This document shows, one piece after another, positions 31,437 through 40,350 of a DNA stretch of 64,000 nucleotides. Under the pieces are notes generated by a model, which was not told where the DNA came from, made no database searches, and saw only the letters and a program-made list of their open reading frames with translations. A program made the position numbers and the translations under genes. The DNA is taken from the NCBI RefSeq assembly GCF_009755815.1, contig NZ_WRPK01000010.1, positions 62,001-126,000 of the forward strand. The letters are read 5' to 3'. Each line of letters begins with the position of its first letter. The first letter of the stretch is position 1. The stretch is from Flavisphingomonas formosensis (GTDB lineage Bacteria > Pseudomonadota > Alphaproteobacteria > Sphingomonadales > Sphingomonadaceae).

Positions 31437-31683
31437 GATTCACGGCCGAGATAATGTAACATCACATGCAGAGTCGCCTGACAAATTGTTCACCGGCGCG
31501 CGAGGCAGCGAATGCGCCAGAAGGACATGCCGTTTAATGGCTTACGCCCGGTGCTCGATCAGAATGTGAACCCAAGATCGACGTCGAACGACAAAGGCTC
31601 GCCCTATGCCTTCGTCCTGGTCGACCAAGGGAATCTGACCGCCGCGTCAATCACATGATGTTCGTCGGTGAGATCCCTGCTCC

Positions 31684-32283
31684 TCAGGCCGTTATCGATT
31701 TCAGCACCTCGGCCAGCATCTCCCGCTGCTCGTCCGCCGACAGCGCACCGCCATTGGCCAGCGCAGCGACGGCGATGCCCGAGACCGCCGCCGACAGACG
31801 ACGGAAGGTGAGGCGCGGATCGAGATCAGCTCGCACCTGTCCAGCCGCCTGTGCCGTACGCACCTCATCCGTTCCGCGGACCAGGATCGCGTCGGCATGA
31901 TCGGCCAGATAGGCCTGCATCTCGGCATCGCGATCGGCGTAGACATAGAGCGACAGACGCACGCGCCACGCCTCGGCGCGATCCGCGTCGGTAGGCAGCA
32001 CCGCGTAAAGACGGCTGGCGAGCGAACCCAGCGGATCGGATACCGCATCGGACGTCAGATCCGCGCGCTCCCGCTCCTCTCGCTCTCCGGAGACATGGCG
32101 CAGCGCCCCGAACATGAGCGCAGCCTTGTCCGGAAAATAATGCTGCACATTGCCTTTCGACCGGCCAGACAGGGCGGCGACATTGCGCTGCGAGAGCGTT
32201 TCCAGGCCGTGCGTCGCGATCCAGCGGACCGCCGCCCGGGCGATGATCCGACGCTGCTCATCATGATCGACAATCTTCGGCAT
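31684..32283 (-). CDS. TetR/AcrR family transcriptional regulator
   Basis: 199-aa repressor-type protein. The N-terminal helix-turn-helix is VDHDEQRRIIARAAVRWIATHGLETLSQRNVAALSGRSKGNVQHYFPDKAALM when read through, with the KGNVQHYFPDK recognition helix typical of TetR. The C-terminal ligand domain is divergent. ATG 32283 has AAGGA upstream; the longer open frame to 32445 precedes the domain and is unlikely. It lies between the TonB receptor gene and the kinase-like gene, all on the minus strand. Confidence 0.9.
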   Translation of the reverse strand: MPKIVDHDEQRRIIARAAVRWIATHGLETLSQRNVAALSGRSKGNVQHYFPDKAALMFGALRHVSGEREERERADLTSDAVSDPLGSLASRLYAVLPTDADRAEAWRVRLSLYVYADRDAEMQAYLADHADAILVRGTDEVRTAQAAGQVRADLDPRLTFRRLSAAVSGIAVAALANGGALSADEQREMLAEVLKSITA

Positions 32284-32422
32284 GCGATCCTTTCGCGACG
32301 CGGCGGCACGGGCAGATCGCCCTGCGGCCGCTATTTGCTCGATAAGATCGCCTCGGCCATCCTCCACTCGGATTGTAAAGTCGATATGACCGTCCTGCCG
32401 GATGAAGAAACACCCGTTGGTT

Positions 32423-33742
32423 TCATATCCGCACCCGTCGACCAAACAATGCGCCCAGCATCGGCTGCATCAGCAGTTCGCGATACTGCGCCTCATCCAG
32501 CATATGTTGCATCGCCGTGCGCAACGCTGCTCCGTCAGCGGCGATGAGCCCGCGCTGGGTGTCGATCGTAGCAGGAATGTCGGTCCGCGCCGTCGCCTGT
32601 GTCTCCGCCAACACGGCTTCGATATAACTAATCAACCCAATCGCGCCATCCAGCCGATAGCGGGCATAGCCATCGTCGATCGCTGGCCGCACGATATCGC
32701 CCAATACGGCGCGCAGATAGGCGAACTCGAAACCGATCGTCGGCCGCGTCCCTCCTGCCGGCACAGTCTCGTCCAGCAGGATGCCCTCCGCAGCGGCGAT
32801 CAGCAGCAGCAGAGAGATTTGCGAAAGGCGGAAATAGCCGTTGGTCAGCCCATAATCGAGGCCGGTATGCCGGCTTTCGAGGGCAAGGCTGATCGGCACG
32901 CTGAACCGCGTCATGACCAGGATGGTCGCATAAAGCAGCTCCGCGCGCGTCCAGTCGCTTCCCGCCGCCTCATTGTAGAGCTTCAGCAGTCGTTCGGCCG
33001 ACGCCATCGGCTGCACCAGCGAGCGCGCCAATACGCAGCCGACATCCTCGAGCGGATGGCCGAGATGCGTCATCTCCCAATCCACCACGCCGGTTACACC
33101 CGCACTGTCGAAGAGGAAGTTGCCGGGCCCGGTATCACCCTGGACCAGAACGGCCGGTCGATCGTCGACCGGCATCCGCTCGCGGCACCAGGCGAAAGCG
33201 AAGAGGGTGATCGGGTCGGGCGCGGGCACGCCACCGATCAGCAGCCCTTCCCACAAATCGAGATCGGCATGGATAGCCTCGCCGATGCTGCGGCCCGGCG
33301 GCAGATGAGCGAGGCCGAGCGTCGCCACATCGACGCGATGCGCCTCCACCATGGCTTCGGCAAAGGACCGCTCCACCCGATCGCGCTGCGTACCTTCGTC
33401 CAGCGCGGCATAGTTGGCCTCGCCGGCGAGGCACTCCATGGCCATGGCGCAGGCGCCGTCATGAAAGCCGATCGCCCGCGGCGCCCGCGCCCTGCCGTCG
33501 AGCCGCGCGAGAAGGTCATGCTCGCGGCGCAGATCGAACGGCGTCCTGGGGGCTGAGCCGAGATCGATCTTGAGGAACAGCGTATCCGTCGATCCGTCCG
33601 GGCGGCGCAGGCCGATGCGACAGCTGGTTCGAAACGCGCCGCCGCTGATCCGCTTCACGTCCGCGATTTCCGCACCGGACAGCTGCTCCACCCAGTTCCG
33701 CAACACCGCATCCCTGGCCGGATCGTCGACCAAGGCGATCAT
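32423..33742 (-). CDS. Phosphotransferase family protein (APH-like kinase)
   Basis: 439-aa protein with the aminoglycoside phosphotransferase/choline kinase fold. The catalytic loop is LVQGDTGPGNFLFDSAGVTGVVDWE (HxD replaced by QGD, with N and a VVDWE metal site), preceded by FLKIDLGSAPRTPFDLRREHDLLARL. Such proteins in sphingomonads and actinobacteria are often near acyl-CoA metabolism genes; the phospho-acceptor is unknown. ATG 33742 overlaps the stop of the upstream gene by four bases (ATGA), so the pair is translationally coupled. Confidence 0.85.
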   Translation of the reverse strand: MIALVDDPARDAVLRNWVEQLSGAEIADVKRISGGAFRTSCRIGLRRPDGSTDTLFLKIDLGSAPRTPFDLRREHDLLARLDGRARAPRAIGFHDGACAMAMECLAGEANYAALDEGTQRDRVERSFAEAMVEAHRVDVATLGLAHLPPGRSIGEAIHADLDLWEGLLIGGVPAPDPITLFAFAWCRERMPVDDRPAVLVQGDTGPGNFLFDSAGVTGVVDWEMTHLGHPLEDVGCVLARSLVQPMASAERLLKLYNEAAGSDWTRAELLYATILVMTRFSVPISLALESRHTGLDYGLTNGYFRLSQISLLLLIAAAEGILLDETVPAGGTRPTIGFEFAYLRAVLGDIVRPAIDDGYARYRLDGAIGLISYIEAVLAETQATARTDIPATIDTQRGLIAADGAALRTAMQHMLDEAQYRELLMQPMLGALFGRRVRI

Positions 33743-34677
33743 CGCACACCTCGCGCACGGGCGAAGACGCGATATGCGTCGGGGTGCCAGGTGTCCTGCA
33801 GTTCCCCATAGGCGAAGGCCTCGCCGAACCGCCATTCCGCAAGGCTGGACCAGTTGAACATACCCGGCTGGACGAGCAACGCGACACTGGTCAGCCCCCG
33901 TCCCTCGGCGTGGAGGACGCGCCCCTCGCGATCGGTTGCGTCGATCACGCAGGTGGCGGGTGAAAGGTCCGATCCGCGCGTGATCCGGGCCCTGCCCTCG
34001 GCGAGCTGCGCCTGTATGCCGTCACGGATGAGATAGCCGGAAATCATCGTCGAGCTGTCGCCATCCTCGCCGGCATGGGTGAAGATGAGGAAGGCGTCCT
34101 TGTCCGACGCGGTGGCGTGATAATAGCCGATGTGCATGCCGGTCGCATCGTCGCCGCGCGGGCCCCAGGAGCGGTCGCGCACGCAATGGCAATCGACGAC
34201 ATGACGGTCATCACCGACGCGCACCCAGCCACGATAGCGGCCGGGCTGATCGATATGGCCCTTGAAGATGTCGGCCTCGGCAACGAGCGTATTGATGCGG
34301 CTGGCGCCGCCGCTCGCCTCGAACTCCACGTCGAAGGCCAGACCCGGCCGCTCGTAGCGCAGCCGATAGCGCTCGGCCGGCGCCAGGCAATCGATGCGGA
34401 TACCCTGAGGGGTGACGATCGCATCCCCCTCGACGATCGTGTCCGCGCCGCCGAAGCGCAGCGACCAGGCATAGTCGTGATGGACGATGGCGCGGCTCTC
34501 GATCCCGCGTTCGTCCCAGGCGATCACGCCGCCTCCGCAGAGGCCGAGGTTCGGCCGGAACCAGGGATAGACGTAGACGGTCAGCAGCCGCTCGGGAACG
34601 TAAAAGGCGAACCACCAGGATTCAAACCAGTCGTCACCCGCACCGACGGGATGAAGCCGCTCGTCTTCGCCCAGCAT
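33739..34677 (-). CDS. DUF7064/DUF7065-like protein (lipocalin-like)
   Basis: 312-aa soluble protein rich in aromatic beta-strands (ESWWFAFYVPERLLTVYVYPWFRP, IVHHDYAWSLRF). A conserved-looking core is CVRDRSWGPRGDD near residue 170 and GYYHATASDKDAFLIF. The sequence style resembles AttH/hydroxyneurosporene synthase-like lipocalins now filed as DUF7064 and DUF7065, which commonly neighbour an APH-like kinase, as here. No catalytic role is known. The assignment is by resemblance and should be treated as moderate. Confidence 0.65.
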   Translation of the reverse strand: MLGEDERLHPVGAGDDWFESWWFAFYVPERLLTVYVYPWFRPNLGLCGGGVIAWDERGIESRAIVHHDYAWSLRFGGADTIVEGDAIVTPQGIRIDCLAPAERYRLRYERPGLAFDVEFEASGGASRINTLVAEADIFKGHIDQPGRYRGWVRVGDDRHVVDCHCVRDRSWGPRGDDATGMHIGYYHATASDKDAFLIFTHAGEDGDSSTMISGYLIRDGIQAQLAEGRARITRGSDLSPATCVIDATDREGRVLHAEGRGLTSVALLVQPGMFNWSSLAEWRFGEAFAYGELQDTWHPDAYRVFARARGVR

Positions 34678-34710
34678 CCGAGCTACCCCATTTATTTTCG
34701 TCCATTTGGA

Positions 34711-35169
34711 CTAAAACGGGAGGGGCGAATTGGCAAGAGGCCGTGGCGCCGGGGTCGGCCATTCGTGCGCGACGCCGCCGATGGTAATGCGATAGCGCGC
34801 CAGCTGGGGCTGCTGGCCGTTTATGCGCCAGAGAAAGAGCTCCTTGCCCCTGCCCCGCTCATAGTCGGCTTCGTGGACGAGCGTTACGAAGCCATTGCCG
34901 CCGGCGCTGCGCTCATGCGATTCCAGCGTCCTGCCGCCGCGATAGGCGCCGATTTCGCGGCGCAGACCGGTCAGGAATTCCACGGAGGTGTCGCGCCCCC
35001 GGACCCGCTTCCAGTCGAAGCTCGCTTCGGAATAGATGGACTGCATGTCGCCAGCGTTTAGCTGCCGATGGAACCGATCGGTCCCCCGCTTGGCGAGTTC
35101 GAGGTCCATAGCATTCGAACAGGCGGCTAAAGCCACAAAGGCCGTGACCACCGCGTTTCGAAACCGCAT
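34711..35169 (-). CDS. DUF4019 domain lipoprotein (paralogue 2)
   Basis: 152-aa predicted lipoprotein; lipobox FVALAACSN. The body reads TDRFHRQLNAGDMQSIYSEAS, later REIGAYRGG and HEADYERGRGKELFLWRING, the same pattern as the protein at 28673-29083 (shared FHxxL-x-AG, GA-x2-x-G, DYERG-x3-E-x-F). Two paralogues 5.6 kb apart flank the TonB/TetR/kinase genes. The C-terminal 35 residues are extra relative to paralogue 1. ATG 35169 or 35172 may be used; G-rich ribosome binding site lies just upstream. Confidence 0.8.
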   Translation of the reverse strand: MRFRNAVVTAFVALAACSNAMDLELAKRGTDRFHRQLNAGDMQSIYSEASFDWKRVRGRDTSVEFLTGLRREIGAYRGGRTLESHERSAGGNGFVTLVHEADYERGRGKELFLWRINGQQPQLARYRITIGGVAHEWPTPAPRPLANSPLPF

Positions 35170-35250
35170 CATTCCCCCACTGCCGCCAACGGCGCTTGCG
35201 GCTCCCCTAACGGCAGCGGGATATTCAGGCAATCGACGAGGCGGAGACGA

Positions 35251-36330
35251 TCAGGCCTGCTGTTCGCCGAGCGTTCCCGGCGCGCCGCGCAGGCGGCGCG
35301 ACATGCGGCGCCCGAGCAGCAGCCCCGTCACGCCGAAAAGCAGGATCGGCAGCTCCGATCCTTCCGGCACCGGCGTCGCACCGCCCGAACTGCTGGAGCT
35401 CGAAGGCGGGGTGCTCGGCGGATAATAGTCACCGTCATAGGTGCCCAGATGGAATTCCCCATTCTGCACCAGGCTGCCGAATACCGCGGAACCCTGCACA
35501 TAGTTGCTGGTCGTCGCGGCGGCCGTGGGCGCGAGGACGGATCCCCCCCAGGCCGTGGTCAGATTGAGGCTCGTCGCGTCGGAAAAATTCCAGATCACAT
35601 GCTCGCCAAGGCCCTGCGTGCCGCCGAGGAAATTATCGTTGAGCGTGATGTTGCTGCCGCTGACGTTCACGATCGCGGTGTTGGCCCCGTTCAGGTTGAA
35701 CTGGATCTCGCCGATCTTGTCCAGATCGGCCGAGGTGAGATTGAACACCGCCACGCCGTCCGAATTCGGTGCCGCGTCGAAAGTGGCGCGATTGCCGGAG
35801 ATGGTGACGGCACTGTTCGACGTCATGCCCGCCATGGTGGTGGAGAGATCGGTGAGGCTGCTCACCAGCAGGCTCTTCTGCTGGTTGAGGTCGGCCGTGA
35901 AATTCGGATCGGAAGCGGCGAGGCCGGATTGAACGGTATTCTGATTGACGTTGGTGTTGCTGATCGTGCCACCCACCTGCACGGTCTGCGTAGCGCCGTT
36001 GAGATTGAAACCGCTGTCGACATTTCCGCCGACGATCGCGCCGGATCCGTTGTTGAGGTTCTTGGCGCCGCCGGTCACGTCGCCAACCACGGTCAGGCCG
36101 GGCTCACCTGAGATCGACGCGGACGGCGTGCCGATCTGATAGTTGGAGCTGTTGCCCGTCAGATTGCCGCCGACGAAAGTGCGCCCCTCGACTTCGGATG
36201 ACGACTGGAGATCCCCCAGCACGATGAGATTCCACTCTCGCAGCGCGTCGGTTCCGACGAGCGGCGCAGCGTAGGCGGGCGAAGCGATCGCGAGCGCGGC
36301 GATCGATGCGAGAAGGAGCTTTCTGGTCAT
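35251..36330 (-). CDS. Choice-of-anchor A family protein with PEP-CTERM sorting signal
   Basis: 359-aa exported surface protein. A signal peptide (LLLASIAALAIASPAYA) is followed by a choice-of-anchor A domain (LREWNLIVLGDLQSSSEVEGRTFVGGNL when read through, a typical opening) with Asn/Thr/Gly-rich beta repeats. The C-terminus has a Ser-rich linker, PVPEGSELPILLFG, a hydrophobic helix and an Arg-rich tail (LGRRMSRRLRG), i.e. a PEP-CTERM signal processed by exosortase. Its promoter region is unusually AT-rich. Confidence 0.88.
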   Translation of the reverse strand: MTRKLLLASIAALAIASPAYAAPLVGTDALREWNLIVLGDLQSSSEVEGRTFVGGNLTGNSSNYQIGTPSASISGEPGLTVVGDVTGGAKNLNNGSGAIVGGNVDSGFNLNGATQTVQVGGTISNTNVNQNTVQSGLAASDPNFTADLNQQKSLLVSSLTDLSTTMAGMTSNSAVTISGNRATFDAAPNSDGVAVFNLTSADLDKIGEIQFNLNGANTAIVNVSGSNITLNDNFLGGTQGLGEHVIWNFSDATSLNLTTAWGGSVLAPTAAATTSNYVQGSAVFGSLVQNGEFHLGTYDGDYYPPSTPPSSSSSSGGATPVPEGSELPILLFGVTGLLLGRRMSRRLRGAPGTLGEQQA

Positions 36331-36408
36331 GGAAAATCTGGTGCAGCAAAGCGTAAGAAAGATAAAAATGAATTTAAGGTAAATTCGATCTTAGGGACGT
36401 TTTATATC

Positions 36409-36441
36409 TGGTTAACCAAGTTTATGTCCCCTTTTGGGACA
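36409..36441. promoter_or_regulatory. Paired palindromes upstream of the PEP-CTERM gene
   Basis: TGGTTAACCA (36409-36418, perfect palindrome) and TGTCCC-CTTTT-GGGACA (36425-36441) lie close together in an AT-rich leader (about 36340-36470) that contrasts with the GC-rich surroundings. They are candidate regulator sites or a structured leader. No exact sigma-54 site (GG-N10-GC) was found. The remaining gap to 36624 contains no gene. Confidence 0.35.
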
Positions 36442-36624
36442 TTGAGGACAATGATAAGGCACGTGCATTAGCCGTTGGCAGCTCTGTCGGGTTCATCGGC
36501 AAACGCCCTCCCCCTGCCCGCGCGAATCGGCCTGCTCAGCCGAAAGCCGTGAGAGGGTGACGCCGGGCAAGAGCGGCCCGTGGCAGGCCAGTGAAGTGGC
36601 CGCAGCGGCCCCGCCATTATCGCC

Positions 36625-38709
36625 TCAATATTTGGCGCGGGCACTCGCGTAGAAGCTGCGGCCCGGCTCCGGAAAACCATCGACGAGCCGATACTGATCG
36701 TCGAACAGGTTGCGCGCACCGATACCGAGCTCGATGGCCTGCGTCACCGCATAGCTGAGACGTAGGCCGACATTGGCATAGGCGCCGGTGCGATAGTAGA
36801 CGGGCGGCGACGCCGTGGTCATCGTCGTCCGATTGCCCGCAAAATCGACACTCGGCACGACGTGGAAACTGCCGAAAGGCATCCAATCAGCATAAGCGAA
36901 CCCCTTGTGCGCCGGGACGTCGGTGAGGTGGAACACGGTTACGTTTTGCGTCACCTCGGGGTCGGAGCCGATGTGGAAATCGCGGTGGACATAGGTGTAG
37001 TTCGCCCCGACTTCCAATGAAGGCGATATTCGCGCCGACAGCGCGATTTCTGCGCCATAATAGTTCGCTTTTCCAAGATTGCGCCGCTGGCTGCTATTCG
37101 CCGGAAATCCATTCGGCCGAACGGCGACGATGGCATCATCGATCCGACTGTAGAAGATGGCCGCGTCGGCGTGTAGCTTTCCGAAACTGCGGCTGCCGCC
37201 GATCTCATAGTTGGTCGCCCGTTCCGCCTTGAGATCCGGGTTCGACGCGGCCGTGCCGAACTGCGTGCTGAACCGTTCGAAGATAGTCGGAAAACGCGTC
37301 CGGCGCGAGATGCTGGCGTGCAGTTCGTTGCGCGTGGCCGGCCGCCAGGCAAGCCGGCCCTGCCAGTTGAACGCACCGGAGTTATGCAGGGGATAGCTGA
37401 ACAGGCGGGAAGCACCGCCTTCGGGCGGCGTTCCATATTCCTGTGCCCTGATCAGGTTGCGCCAGTCATAGCTCGCACCAACCGTCAGATCGAGCGCGTG
37501 GGCGATCGCCAGCCGGTTTTCCGCGGCGATGCTGTACGTATCCTCGATATTTGTCTGCTTCGGCTCGGTGAAGCCGCTCGGGAAGCCCTGCTGCCATTCG
37601 ACATGCTTGTCCCGCCGATAATGGCCGGCCAGGCTGAAATGATCGGCATCGGTCAACGCGACGTCGAGCTCGGCGGATCCACCCCAGGCCTTGTCGGCAT
37701 AATAGCTGTTGAACGACCGTCCCTTGGTCTGCGTGCTCTGGGTCGCGTCGTCGAAAGCGCGCAGCAGATTGTCGAAACTGTTGCGATAGATGCGGGTCTT
37801 CAGCGTCGCCCGATCGCCTAGCGCGGTGGTCGAGAGAAAATAGACGCTCTCGATATTCCAGTAGGGCCAGCTCCAGTTGCGCTGGATCGAGACCGGATCG
37901 GTGACGTGCAGCGGCGCGTTCTTCGCGCCTTCCTGGCGCGTGTAGCTCAGCGAATATTCGTCGGTGGCGTTGGGCGTGAAGCCGACCTTCGCATTCACCC
38001 GCCAGTCGCGGCTTCGCGAGAAATCGCGCTCGCCCTTGCCCTGCACGGATGTCGGCGTCGGATCATAGCCGCTGGGAAGATCCCAATGATCGGTGAAATT
38101 GCGCGCGTAGCTCGCCTGCGCATACCATTTGTCATGCCGCGTGCCGAGCAGCCCGAACAGGGTATAGCCGCCATAGCCACCGTCGCGATCGAGGTTCAGC
38201 ATGGTCTGCGCCTCCGCCTCGATCGGCTTGGCGGGCTTGCGGGTGACGAGGTTCACAGCGCCGCCCAGCGCACCCGGGCCGTCCAGCACCGACGCGTAAC
38301 CCTTCGCCACCTGGATTTCGGCGATGTCCGGAGTGAGGAAACGGCCATAGTCGAGCCGATTGTCCGCGGGTAGATAGACACGGATGCCGTCGATCGAGAG
38401 CGGCACCTGGAAGCGATCGAAACCACGGACGAAGATCAGCCGCTCGTTGCGCGAACCGCCGCTGTTGGAAGCGTTGACGCCCGGGATCAGATTGACGGCA
38501 TCGTCCAGCGTCACCCGGTCGAACAGGTACATCGCATCGGCCGACAGTGTCGATCCGCCGACGGTGACGTCGGGCTGCTTGGGTGCTGTCACGACGATCT
38601 GGCCGAGCGAGAAGACCTTTTCATCAGCCTGAGCGCCCGAGGCTGCTGCCTGCGCAGATACCGCGGCGACCATGGAAACGGTCGCGCAGCGAAGAATGGA
38701 TAAGCGCAT
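36625..38709 (-). CDS. TonB-dependent receptor
   Basis: 694-aa outer-membrane receptor. Signal peptide to about residue 28, TonB box-like GQIVVTAPKQ, plug domain with LDDAVNLIPGVNASNSGGSRNERLIFVRGFDRFQVPLSIDGIRVY when read through, and barrel ending SFYASARAKY. The plug's IAEIQVAKGYASVLDGPGALGGAVNLVTRKP matches FhuA/FepA-type receptors; substrate could be a metal chelate or corrinoid. It is divergent from a periplasmic protein and a di-heme peroxidase, a grouping seen in metal-acquisition loci. Confidence 0.93.
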   Translation of the reverse strand: MRLSILRCATVSMVAAVSAQAAASGAQADEKVFSLGQIVVTAPKQPDVTVGGSTLSADAMYLFDRVTLDDAVNLIPGVNASNSGGSRNERLIFVRGFDRFQVPLSIDGIRVYLPADNRLDYGRFLTPDIAEIQVAKGYASVLDGPGALGGAVNLVTRKPAKPIEAEAQTMLNLDRDGGYGGYTLFGLLGTRHDKWYAQASYARNFTDHWDLPSGYDPTPTSVQGKGERDFSRSRDWRVNAKVGFTPNATDEYSLSYTRQEGAKNAPLHVTDPVSIQRNWSWPYWNIESVYFLSTTALGDRATLKTRIYRNSFDNLLRAFDDATQSTQTKGRSFNSYYADKAWGGSAELDVALTDADHFSLAGHYRRDKHVEWQQGFPSGFTEPKQTNIEDTYSIAAENRLAIAHALDLTVGASYDWRNLIRAQEYGTPPEGGASRLFSYPLHNSGAFNWQGRLAWRPATRNELHASISRRTRFPTIFERFSTQFGTAASNPDLKAERATNYEIGGSRSFGKLHADAAIFYSRIDDAIVAVRPNGFPANSSQRRNLGKANYYGAEIALSARISPSLEVGANYTYVHRDFHIGSDPEVTQNVTVFHLTDVPAHKGFAYADWMPFGSFHVVPSVDFAGNRTTMTTASPPVYYRTGAYANVGLRLSYAVTQAIELGIGARNLFDDQYRLVDGFPEPGRSFYASARAKY

Positions 38710-38796
38710 GTCTCAAGCCCCCATTTTCCTGCCTCGACGGGCTCAGGAATCGCTATATACGGCCATATACTTTGATTGCGTGGAAGGAGAACCCCC

Positions 38797-39324
38797 TTGA
38801 ATGGCCATCTTGCCGTGATCCTCGCAGCCTTGATGCTCCCCGCCGCCGCGATGGCCCAGGAAACGCCCGAAGCGCGGCCGGATTGCAGCACTGCCCGTCC
38901 CGCCTTTCCTGCGGCGCTTGCGGGATGGAGCAGCCCTTCCCCGCTCGCAGCGGCGGCCAGATCCTCGGATCTCGGCAAGGCGACTATCGTACCGGGCAAC
39001 GCCTTCACCGTCGCGCTGCGATCCACCGGTGACGTGCGTTACGCGATCCGTCCGGAAAAGCCGGGCGGGTCAGTGAGCTATGGTGGTATGCTCCGCTTCA
39101 CCATCGCCGAGGCCGGCACTTATCGCATCGCGCTCGGTTCAGGCGCATGGGTCGATGTCGTGCGTGACGGCACGTCCGTCCAGTCCACCGCACACGGCCA
39201 TGGACCCATCTGCACAGGGATCCGCAAGATGGTCGATTTCTCGCTGACGCCCGGCCGCTACATCCTGCAGATCGCCGCCAACGGTGCGCCTTCGCTCGCG
39301 CTGATGCTGGCACGCCTGCCCTGA
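38797..39324 (+). CDS. Exported hypothetical protein, TTG start
   Basis: 175-aa protein with a clear signal peptide (VILAALMLPAAAMAQ). The mature part has two cysteines (RPDCSTARP and GPICTGIRK) and beta-rich sequence TYRIALGSGAWVDVVRDG and GRYILQIAANGAP, reminiscent of a pre-peptidase C-terminal domain or carbohydrate-binding jelly-roll, but no family is certain. The start is TTG 38797 with AAGGAG seven bases before; the frame opens further upstream without signal. It is 11 bases from the cytochrome peroxidase gene, in an operon. Confidence 0.7.
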   Translation: MNGHLAVILAALMLPAAAMAQETPEARPDCSTARPAFPAALAGWSSPSPLAAAARSSDLGKATIVPGNAFTVALRSTGDVRYAIRPEKPGGSVSYGGMLRFTIAEAGTYRIALGSGAWVDVVRDGTSVQSTAHGHGPICTGIRKMVDFSLTPGRYILQIAANGAPSLALMLARLP

Positions 39325-39335
39325 ACGCGGCGCCC

Positions 39336-40346
39336 ATGATCCTGCGCAGGCTCGGACCGGCTCTGGCGCTGCTGTTCTGCGCCGCGGCAGCCGCTCCCCA
39401 GCCCTGGCGCTGGGCACTGCCGGCGGGTGTCGCGCAGCCGCCGGTGCCGCCGGACAATCCGATGAGCGCAGCACGGGTCGAGCTTGGCCGGCGGCTCTTC
39501 TACGAGGCGGATCTGTCGCGCGACGGCACGATGGCGTGCGCCACCTGCCACGAGCAGCGTCGCGGCTTCGCCGATGGCAATCGCACCCATGCCGGCGTCA
39601 CGGGCGAGCCCGGACGGCGCAATGTGCCAGGTCTCGCCAACGTCGCCTGGGCGAGAACGCTGACCTGGGCGGATCCCCGGCTCACCACGCTCGAAGCGCA
39701 GGTGGCGGTGCCGGTGCGGGGCGAGCATCCGGTGGAGATGGGCATGAAGGGCCAAGAAGGCGAGATGGCGCGCCGCCTTGCCGCCGACTCCTGTTATCGA
39801 CGCATGTTCCGCAAGGCCTTTCCGTCCGAAAGCGGACGCATCGACATGGGCACGATATCCGCCGCCCTTGCGGCTTTCGAGCGGACGCTCATCGCGCGCA
39901 ACGCGCCATGGGATCGCTTCCTACGCGGAGAATCCGGCGCAATGCCCGCCGCCGCGCGCGCCGGCGCCGCTCTGTTCACTGTCCACTGCGCCAGCTGCCA
40001 CGATGGCCCCGATCTGGGTGACGGCGCGTGGCGCACGCTCGATCCGGCCAGCCACGGAGCCGATCGCGGGCTCGCCGAAGTGACCGGCATCGCCGCCGAC
40101 GCCTATCGCTTCCGCACGCCCGGCCTGCGCAACATCGCACTCACCGCACCCTATCTGCACGACGGATCCGCTCCCGACCTGCCGGCCGCCATTCGCCGCC
40201 ACGGCCCCAGCGTCCCCGCCGCCAGCGCCTTCTCGCGAGCTGAGATGGCAGATCTGCTCGCTTTTCTCGACCAATTGACCGATGAAGGCTTCATCCGCGA
40301 TCCCGCGCTGTCGCTGCCCATGCGCGCATGCGGCAAGCGACTTTAG
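39336..40346 (+). CDS. Di-heme cytochrome c peroxidase / MauG family protein
   Basis: 336-aa periplasmic c-type cytochrome. Signal peptide at the N-terminus, then two heme-attachment motifs: CATCH at 68-72 and CASCH at 218-222. Length and spacing fit bacterial cytochrome c peroxidase and MauG-like proteins, which either reduce hydrogen peroxide or oxidise a protein partner. HPVEMGMKG and LFTVHCASCHDGPDLG with later FRTPGLRNIALTAPYLHDG are family landmarks. Co-transcription with the small exported protein suggests that protein as a partner (inference). Confidence 0.9.
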   Translation: MILRRLGPALALLFCAAAAAPQPWRWALPAGVAQPPVPPDNPMSAARVELGRRLFYEADLSRDGTMACATCHEQRRGFADGNRTHAGVTGEPGRRNVPGLANVAWARTLTWADPRLTTLEAQVAVPVRGEHPVEMGMKGQEGEMARRLAADSCYRRMFRKAFPSESGRIDMGTISAALAAFERTLIARNAPWDRFLRGESGAMPAAARAGAALFTVHCASCHDGPDLGDGAWRTLDPASHGADRGLAEVTGIAADAYRFRTPGLRNIALTAPYLHDGSAPDLPAAIRRHGPSVPAASAFSRAEMADLLAFLDQLTDEGFIRDPALSLPMRACGKRL

Positions 40347-40350
40347 CCAC

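Noticed and set aside
36430-36480. Possible sigma-54 promoter near the PEP-CTERM gene
   Set aside because: The GG and GC elements in AGGCACGTGCATTAGCC are spaced 11 rather than 10 bases and face away from the gene.
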